The notes under the pieces are model-generated. The model ran no database searches, was not told the DNA's origin, and saw nothing but the letters and a program-made list of their open reading frames with translations. A DNA stretch of 12,364 nucleotides, from the NCBI GenBank assembly GCA_021796375.1, contig JAJYJF010000026.1:1-12364 (forward strand), written 5' to 3'. The translations under genes and the position numbers were made by a program. Within the stretch, counting starts at the first letter, position 1; each line of letters begins with the position of its first letter. The stretch is from Chloroflexota bacterium. Lineage in GTDB: Bacteria > Chloroflexota > Anaerolineae > Anaerolineales > Anaerolineaceae. Shown here piece after piece: positions 7,553 through 12,364 of this stretch.

Positions 7553-9016
7553 ATGGAAGATCCATCGGTTTCAGCTTTCAAACTGGGGTCTGGGGTTCGG
7601 GGGACCGGGCGGCGCTGGCTGCGCATCGCCATGATCACCCTCCTGGCGGCCGGCCTGGCGGGCGGAAAGCCCGCCCAGGCGGAGGATCCCCTTCCTCCGC
7701 TCTGCTGGCTGGGGGTGGTGGCGGTCAACCCGACCCCGCAGAGCTACCCGCTGGGCGCGCTGCGGGCCAGCGCGGTCTCGGGCATCTACGCGGATCCCTG
7801 GCGCGCGGTTGCGGCCGGGGCGGGGGTCGAGTACGCGGCGGTCCTGCGTGTCGGGGACGCATCCTTTGAGAGCACGCTTGCCAGCCTGCCGGGATGGATC
7901 GCTGCCCATCCCGGCGCGGCCTGGCTGATCGGCGACGAGCCGGATAACCCGAACCTGGACCACGACAAGATCCCCGCCGCGACGTACGCCTCGCGCTACT
8001 ACCAGCTGGCCGCCTGGATCCGCGGGGCGGATCCGCACGCCCGGTTGGGATTTGGCGGCATCACTCAGCCCTCGTCGATCCGCTTGCGCTACCTGGAGCA
8101 CGCCTGGCAGGCGCTGCTGGCCCTGTCCGGGGGGCAGTCGGCGCGATCCGGGCTGGTGGATTTCTGGGCGATCCACGTCTTCCCGCGCAATGAGACCGGA
8201 ATCCTGGATGCGGGGATCCCGCCCGGAGAAGAAAGCCAGGGCGCGATCACGGATTACTCTCTGGCAGACGCTTATTCGCATGATCGGTTCGAACAGGATG
8301 TCGAGAGCTTCCGGGGCTGGATGGAGGTGCTCGGCGAAAAAGAGAAGCCGCTGTGGGTATCCGCTTACGGCATGCTGGAGAATAACGGGCAGGACTTTGA
8401 AGTCAGCCGTTACCTCATCGATACATTCGATTACCTCAGCTTCCACCGGGATGCGCTTTCCGGCCTGGCTTCGGACGGCGGCCGGCTCGTCCAGCGCTGG
8501 TTCTGGCACAGCCTGGATGGGGGCGGGGCGCTCGTCAGCGCGAATGATCCCCAGGCGCTGACCATCATCGGGAGCGCCTATTCGTCTGTTTATCAAAGCC
8601 GGCCTGCTGGGAGCGATCTGCTGGTCAGCGGGATCGAGGCGCGCCTCCAGCGCTACACGAACGCGGGGACCACCGTCGACGAGCTGGTGACGGTCTCGGT
8701 GGGCAACACCGGGGGTTCCGTCCAGGGGACGTTGGGGACCGTCTCTCTCTACGATGGCGCCCCGGACCTGGTGAACCAGCTCAATTTGATCGGGTCGGCG
8801 CCGATCGCGGAGCCCCTGCCCGGCTGCGGCGCGGCCGCTCACGTGCAGATCCCCTGGAGCGGGGCGACCGCATTCCGCTGGCACGACCTTTACGCCCTCG
8901 TCGAGATGCCCGCCCCGGAGATCGATCCGGACCCGAGCAACAACACCCTCAGGCTGACCGTCTTCACCGGCGCGCCGCCGATCTACCTCCCGCTGGTTTG
9001 GAACGGGCCGGGCTGA
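7553..9016 (+). CDS. Secreted glycoside-hydrolase-like protein with CARDB-like domain
   Basis: I do not recognise a named gene. The chosen ATG gives 487 residues and has GGGGAGGGGG just upstream; an earlier ATG at 7529 has no good ribosome-binding site. A signal peptide (about 20-43) has a twin Arg, a hydrophobic run, and an AQA cleavage site before EDP. Residues about 50-350 look like a clan-A TIM-barrel glycoside hydrolase, with WLIGDEPDNP around Glu129, DFWAIHVFPRNE, and a strand KPLWVSAYGML around Ala271. The usual signatures carry Asn-Glu-Pro and a Glu before Tyr/Phe-Gly. Here they read Asp-Glu-Pro and Ala-Tyr-Gly, so activity is doubtful. Residues about 360-474 form a CARDB-like beta-sandwich ending DPDPSNNTLRLTV. 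The tail IYLPLVWNGPG is a motif I associate with Chloroflexota exported proteins. It probably binds surface or extracellular carbohydrate. Confidence 0.8.
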   Translation: MEDPSVSAFKLGSGVRGTGRRWLRIAMITLLAAGLAGGKPAQAEDPLPPLCWLGVVAVNPTPQSYPLGALRASAVSGIYADPWRAVAAGAGVEYAAVLRVGDASFESTLASLPGWIAAHPGAAWLIGDEPDNPNLDHDKIPAATYASRYYQLAAWIRGADPHARLGFGGITQPSSIRLRYLEHAWQALLALSGGQSARSGLVDFWAIHVFPRNETGILDAGIPPGEESQGAITDYSLADAYSHDRFEQDVESFRGWMEVLGEKEKPLWVSAYGMLENNGQDFEVSRYLIDTFDYLSFHRDALSGLASDGGRLVQRWFWHSLDGGGALVSANDPQALTIIGSAYSSVYQSRPAGSDLLVSGIEARLQRYTNAGTTVDELVTVSVGNTGGSVQGTLGTVSLYDGAPDLVNQLNLIGSAPIAEPLPGCGAAAHVQIPWSGATAFRWHDLYALVEMPAPEIDPDPSNNTLRLTVFTGAPPIYLPLVWNGPG

Positions 9017-9040
9017 ACCGGGCTGGCCGTAAAAATAAGC

Positions 9041-9076
9041 CGGACCGGGTAGATCTATCGATCCCCAGGTCCGTTT
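9041..9076 (+). terminator. Probable terminator of the glycoside-hydrolase-like gene
   Basis: CGGACC (9041-9046) pairs with GGTCCG (9068-9073), extended by GGG (9047-9049) with CCC (9064-9066) across a one-base bulge. A short TTT follows. It lies 24 nt after the stop codon. The T-run is short, so the call is moderate. Confidence 0.45.
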
Positions 9077-9141
9077 ACCTATCTGGATGACTGCCTTTAT
9101 CCCCCGGATGACTGTATTCTACCGCCGCGGCTCCTTCGAAA

Positions 9142-9207
9142 GAACCGGGGAGGGCCCCTTCCGGCCGGGAGGATTTCCCCGGCAAGGAGGGGGTTCTCTC
9201 CCGGTTC
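9142..9207. terminator. GC-rich convergent 3'-end structure
   Basis: GAACCGGG (9142-9149) pairs with CCCGGTTC (9200-9207), extended by GAG (9150-9152) with CTC (9196-9198) across one bulged T. The interior is very GC-rich and can fold further; CCGGGAG (9165-9171) and CTCCCGG (9198-9204) offer an alternative stem. It lies just downstream of the - strand lipoprotein gene, and on that strand it is followed by TTTC. It may end transcripts from both converging genes. Confidence 0.4.
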
Positions 9208-9223
9208 ATTTCACCCGCTACCG

Positions 9224-10021
9224 CTACTGGCCCTGCAGGCTGACCGTCTTGAAGTCGATGTTCACCGGCAAAAGGTTGTACGACATGACACCGATCCCGC
9301 CCAAGCCGCCCTTCAGGTCGGCGCTGACCGTCTGGGTGATCACCCGCGCGCCTTGATTCAGGTCGAGGCTGAGCTTGCGGTCCGAGCAGCTCAGGCGGAC
9401 CGTATCGACGCCGGCCGAAGAAAACTCCCTGGCGGCCAGAATCGCAGAGCCGAGCAGGACGTACGGATTTTTACCGTCGGCCTTCAGCTTCTGGTCGTAC
9501 TGGTAGAAATCGACCTTGCTCTCGGCGCCCAGCAGCCGGATTTCGTACCAGGCGGTGAAATTCGGGTCGGCATCACAGACCAGCGCCACACCGCTGCTCT
9601 GCAGGGTGCGGTACTCGTAGGTTGCCGAGATCGAGGCGCTGCCCTGGACGGGGGTCTTCAGAAACTGGTAGACATACGTTTCTTTATCCTGGATCGACAC
9701 TCGCAGCCTCCCATTTTCCAGGGCTGTCTTGACCAGCGGGTCGTGCCCGGCTGCCTGCGAGGTGACGATTTTCAAAGGGGACCAGGCGTCATCCGGCTCG
9801 TCAAAGGTTTCCGTTATCTTCACCGGGCTCGCTGAGGAGAGGGCCGGTGGGGTGGCGCCGGCAGCGGGTTGGGTGGTCCCCGGGGTTTCCACCGCGGTGC
9901 CGTGGATAACGGTCAGCGTTTGGGCTGGTTGGGCGGGCGGCGGGTTCAAGCTGGCGGAGCGGCTGCAGGCGGACCCGGCCAGCGAGGCGATCAGGACGAG
10001 AATCAAGGCTGCTCTTTTCAT
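9224..10021 (-). CDS. Predicted lipoprotein with jelly-roll (LamG/3-keto-hydrolase-like) domain
   Basis: I do not recognise a named gene. The 265-residue protein starts with a classic lipoprotein signal: MKR, then a hydrophobic run (4-15), then the lipobox GSAC with Cys19 as the acylated residue. A Pro/Thr/Ala-rich tether (about 24-65) follows. Residues about 67-265 are rich in predicted beta strands, with the pattern ITETFDEPDDAW, ENGRLRVSI, SISATYEYRT, AWYEIRLLG, DTVRLSCSDRKLSLDLNQG, and the final IDFKTVSLQG. This resembles concanavalin-like jelly rolls found in many extracellular Chloroflexota lipoproteins and in DUF1080-type domains. No catalytic residues can be identified. The ATG is preceded on its strand by GAGGGA. 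It is transcribed from the strong promoter at 10102-10130, divergent from the cyclase gene. It likely sits on the outer face of the cytoplasmic membrane and may bind a ligand. Confidence 0.8.
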   Translation of the reverse strand: MKRAALILVLIASLAGSACSRSASLNPPPAQPAQTLTVIHGTAVETPGTTQPAAGATPPALSSASPVKITETFDEPDDAWSPLKIVTSQAAGHDPLVKTALENGRLRVSIQDKETYVYQFLKTPVQGSASISATYEYRTLQSSGVALVCDADPNFTAWYEIRLLGAESKVDFYQYDQKLKADGKNPYVLLGSAILAAREFSSAGVDTVRLSCSDRKLSLDLNQGARVITQTVSADLKGGLGGIGVMSYNLLPVNIDFKTVSLQGQ

Positions 10022-10072
10022 TCCGGTTCCCTCGGGTTTGCTCGAATGGATGATGAAGCGGGTGGTTTACAG

Positions 10073-10103
10073 ATTTATTACCATTAAATAATGTATTTAT
10101 TAC
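10073..10103. promoter_or_regulatory. Candidate operator: 9-bp direct repeats at the lipoprotein promoter
   Basis: ATTTATTAC occurs at 10073-10081 and again at 10095-10103, a 22-bp period or about two helical turns. The second copy overlaps the end of the -10 element by 2 bp. Between them lies a short palindrome, AAATA-ATG-TATTT. The AT-rich block stands out against GC-rich surroundings. A repressor site is plausible but only inferred. Confidence 0.4.
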
Positions 10104-10130
10104 TATAGTCTTCCCGGGCATGAAAATCAA
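10102..10130 (-). promoter_or_regulatory. Promoter of the lipoprotein gene
   Basis: Read on the - strand, TTGATT (10130-10125) is separated by exactly 17 bp from TATAGT (10107-10102). The match is four of six at -35 and five of six at -10. The start would fall near 10095, giving a leader of about 75 nt. Confidence 0.7.
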
Positions 10131-10223
10131 GGGGCAGATTGCTGCACTTTTCTTGCCGTCTCGCTTCCAGAATCCGGGTTTTGCCTTTCAATTCTGTTGA
10201 ATCACATTCATCCCGCGACGGGC

Positions 10224-10229
10224 TATAAT
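10224..10229 (+). promoter_or_regulatory. -10 element for the cyclase gene
   Basis: A perfect TATAAT (10224-10229) lies 35 nt before the ATG at 10265. The -35 is poor: TTGAAT at 10197-10202 is 21 bp away, and TCACAT at 10202-10207 has a 16-bp spacing but few matches. An activator may be needed. The ribosome-binding site of the gene is also weak (GGGG at 10254-10257). Confidence 0.5.
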
Positions 10230-10264
10230 GCAGGAAACGCTCCGAACGATTTCGGGGTTTAACC

Positions 10265-12364
10265 ATGCCTGCATCGATCTGCCCTAAGTGCGGTTTCACC
10301 AACCCGGACGGCATGCGGTTCTGCGGGAACTGCGGGATGCGCCTGTCGATCGACACGGAGATTCTCCAGCCGTCATCCGTGGCGGCTTCGCATCTCTTCG
10401 ACCGGGTGGGGGTGATGGGCGCCGACCTGGTGGAGCGCTTCCGCCAGGCCGGGGTTGAGGCTGCCGGGCAGCGCCGGAACGTCACCATCCTATTTGTCGA
10501 CATGACCGGCTTCAGCGACCTGCCGAACGAAATGGATCGGGAAGGGAACTACCCGCTGGTCCGGCAGTTCATCACCGTCATGGTGCAGGACGTTTACAAG
10601 TACGACGGCATCGTGGATAAAATCCTGGACGACGGGCTCATGGCGATCTTCGGCGCCCCGATCGCACACGAGAACAATGCCGATCTCGCCGTTCGGGCCG
10701 CGATTGAGATGCAGTCGGACGCCGCCCGCCTGGCCCAGGAAGTGCGGGCTTCGATCGGCAAGGAGATCCGGCTGCATATCGGCATGCACAGCGGTCCGGT
10801 GTTGATCGGCAACCTGGGCTCGGACCTTCTCCTCAACTACACCGCGATCGGCGATACGGTGAACCTGGCTTTCCGGCTGCTGCAGAGCGCCGAACCGGGG
10901 ACGACCCTGGTCAGCCAGTCGGTTTTCCAGCAGACCCGCCATCTGGTCGAATTTACCCCTACCCCGCCGCTGCCGCTGAAAGGCATTCCCGACCCGGTGC
11001 CCGGCTACCTGGCCAGCCGCCTGAAGGAAAAGCCCGGGCCGACGCGGGGCATCGAAGGGGTGCACGCGCCGATGATCGGCCGCACCGCCGAGCTCGACCG
11101 CCTGCGGATTGCCCAGCAGGTGCTGCTGACGACGCACGAAGGCCGGTTCTTCATGATCCAGGGCGAAGCCGGGGTGGGCAAAACGCGCCTGGTCACCGAA
11201 TTTTCGTACGAGCTGGAGCAGAGCGGGATCCGCTGCATCATCGGGCACAACTACATTTACCGCCGCGCGGTCTCGTACTGGCTTTTCATGGACTTGCTTT
11301 ACAACTACATGGGCCTTCCCTCGGTCGCGCCGGAAGAGACCCTGCGGTCTCGCATGGCGGAAAAAGCCGAGATGCTGCTCGGACCCCAGGCGGCGGAGGT
11401 GCTCCCCTACCTGGAATACGTGGTCTCGCTCAAGCCGGCTACCGCCGAGGCCGCCGAGCGCCTGAGCCTGCTGGATGCCGCCCAGCTGCGCCAGCAGGTT
11501 TTTCTCGCCGTGCGCGACCTGCTCGTGGCGGAATCCCGCCGCAACCCGCTGGTGCTGGTCTTCGAGGACCTGCAGTGGGCGGACGACGCCTCGCTGGAGC
11601 TGCTGCGCTTCCTGTTCGACACCGTCCGGCAGGAACCGCTGATCATTATCGCGCTGACCCGGCCCTCGAACGAGCCCCCCTTGCGCCGGCTGATCGAGCA
11701 CGCCGACCGGACGCTGGGCGGGCGCTTCACCCTGCTGGTGCTGGATATTCTCTCCCCGCGCCAGAGCGAGAAGCTGTTCAAAGAGCTGATCGACTGCCCC
11801 GAGCTGCCCGAAGATCTCAGCAGCCGCATCCTGCAGTATGCCAACGGGAACCCGTTCTACCTGGAAGAGACCGTGCGCATGCTGATCGACGACAAGACCA
11901 TCTACCGCGACGGCAACCGCTGGTACCTGGCGGCCGATGCGGATATCCACAAGCTGGGGGTGCCCAGCACCCTGCAGGGGGTGATCCTGGCGCGCTTCGA
12001 GCGTTTGAGCGACTTCGACCGGCGCGTGCTGCAGGTGGCCTCGGTCATCGGGCGCGATTTTCCGTCCCGCCTGCTGGTCGAATCGCTGGGCGTCGCCGAT
12101 TCAGGGATGGTCCAGCAGGCCCTGACTGACCTGGCTGAGCACGGTTTCTTGCAGCGGTTCTCGGAGATCTCGGAGAACGATTACCGGTTCACCCACGCCC
12201 TGGTTTGCGACGCCATTTACTCGACCCTGCTGAAATCCGACCGCAGCGAGCTGCACGGCACGGTGGGGGAAGCGATTGAGACGCTTTACGCCAGCCGGAT
12301 TGACGATCAGGTGGAGCTGCTGGCGCGCCACTACTCGTGGAGCAACCGCTACGAGCGGGCCGTG
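10265..12364 (+). CDS. Zinc-ribbon, class III nucleotidyl cyclase and STAND ATPase fusion (partial)
   Basis: The open frame runs off the right edge after 700 residues with no stop codon. A zinc ribbon opens the protein, with CPKC (6-9) and CGNC (20-23). A class III cyclase domain (about 70-245) follows. It has metal-binding Asp79 (LFVDMTGF) and Asp123 (DKILDDGLMAIFG), purine-selecting Lys119 and Thr193, and transition-state Asn200 and Arg204 (GDTVNLAFRL). Thr at the second selectivity position is the class IIIb pattern, so cAMP is the likely product. An AAA/STAND ATPase follows: IGRTAELDRL, Walker A GEAGVGKT (300-307), Walker B LVLVFEDLQWAD with Asp435, and GNPFYLEE (528-535). TPR-like repeats usually follow in this family and would lie beyond the window. 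It is a cytoplasmic signalling protein, perhaps transcribed from the divergent region at 10022-10264. Confidence 0.93.
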   Translation, partial: MPASICPKCGFTNPDGMRFCGNCGMRLSIDTEILQPSSVAASHLFDRVGVMGADLVERFRQAGVEAAGQRRNVTILFVDMTGFSDLPNEMDREGNYPLVRQFITVMVQDVYKYDGIVDKILDDGLMAIFGAPIAHENNADLAVRAAIEMQSDAARLAQEVRASIGKEIRLHIGMHSGPVLIGNLGSDLLLNYTAIGDTVNLAFRLLQSAEPGTTLVSQSVFQQTRHLVEFTPTPPLPLKGIPDPVPGYLASRLKEKPGPTRGIEGVHAPMIGRTAELDRLRIAQQVLLTTHEGRFFMIQGEAGVGKTRLVTEFSYELEQSGIRCIIGHNYIYRRAVSYWLFMDLLYNYMGLPSVAPEETLRSRMAEKAEMLLGPQAAEVLPYLEYVVSLKPATAEAAERLSLLDAAQLRQQVFLAVRDLLVAESRRNPLVLVFEDLQWADDASLELLRFLFDTVRQEPLIIIALTRPSNEPPLRRLIEHADRTLGGRFTLLVLDILSPRQSEKLFKELIDCPELPEDLSSRILQYANGNPFYLEETVRMLIDDKTIYRDGNRWYLAADADIHKLGVPSTLQGVILARFERLSDFDRRVLQVASVIGRDFPSRLLVESLGVADSGMVQQALTDLAEHGFLQRFSEISENDYRFTHALVCDAIYSTLLKSDRSELHGTVGEAIETLYASRIDDQVELLARHYSWSNRYERAV

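Noticed and set aside
7571..8884. 437-codon open frame on the - strand inside the glycoside-hydrolase-like gene
   Set aside because: It has no recognisable domain or signal and is antisense to a gene with a signal peptide and domain structure.
9085..9114. Direct repeat GGATGACTG at 21-bp spacing (9085-9093 and 9106-9114)
   Set aside because: Only two short copies occur in a convergent intergenic region, with no associated promoter or gene. It could be chance.
10490..11950. 486-codon open frame on the - strand inside the cyclase gene
   Set aside because: It is fully antisense to a gene with intact catalytic motifs. It is a typical shadow frame in GC-rich DNA.

Overview
This window is a GC-rich piece of a bacterial chromosome. 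It most resembles Chloroflexota, class Anaerolineae. The reasons are a short EF-Ts, a LysM/M23 envelope protein, a zinc-ribbon/class III cyclase/ATPase fusion, and a secreted protein ending in an IYLPLV-type tail that I associate with this phylum. No 16S or marker search was possible, so the assignment is an inference.

Positions 1-5001 hold the conserved translation and envelope cluster, all on the + strand: rpsB (ribosomal protein S2), tsf (EF-Ts), pyrH (UMP kinase), frr (ribosome recycling factor), uppS (undecaprenyl diphosphate synthase) and cdsA (CDP-diglyceride synthase). It splits into transcriptional segments. rpsB-tsf follows a promoter at 146-175 and a structured leader. An intrinsic terminator lies between tsf and pyrH, and a second, stronger one between pyrH and frr. 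The tightly packed frr-uppS-cdsA follows. An 81-nt imperfect inverted repeat (21-101) lies upstream of the rpsB promoter. The genes dxr and rseP, which often follow cdsA, are not here.

Positions 5002-7447 hold glpX (class II fructose-1,6-bisphosphatase) behind its own promoter. It is followed by a membrane-anchored LysM plus M23 metallopeptidase gene, also with a good -10 element. Positions 7553-9016 encode a secreted, glycoside-hydrolase-like TIM-barrel protein with a CARDB-like C-terminal domain. Both sequence signatures that normally carry its catalytic glutamates are altered, which suggests a non-catalytic binding protein.

On the - strand, 10021-9224 encodes a lipoprotein with a probable jelly-roll domain, behind a strong promoter whose -10 region overlaps one of two 9-bp direct repeats. 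Divergent from it, at 10265 and running off the right edge, is a large signalling protein: zinc ribbon, class III nucleotidyl cyclase, then a STAND/AAA-type ATPase. All key cyclase and Walker residues that I checked are present.

Most of the window is ordinary housekeeping. The observations most worth following up are the apparent pseudoenzyme at 7553-9016, the long inverted repeat before rpsB, the terminator-punctuated operon, and the divergent lipoprotein/cyclase promoter region. I did not find a clearly new multi-gene system.
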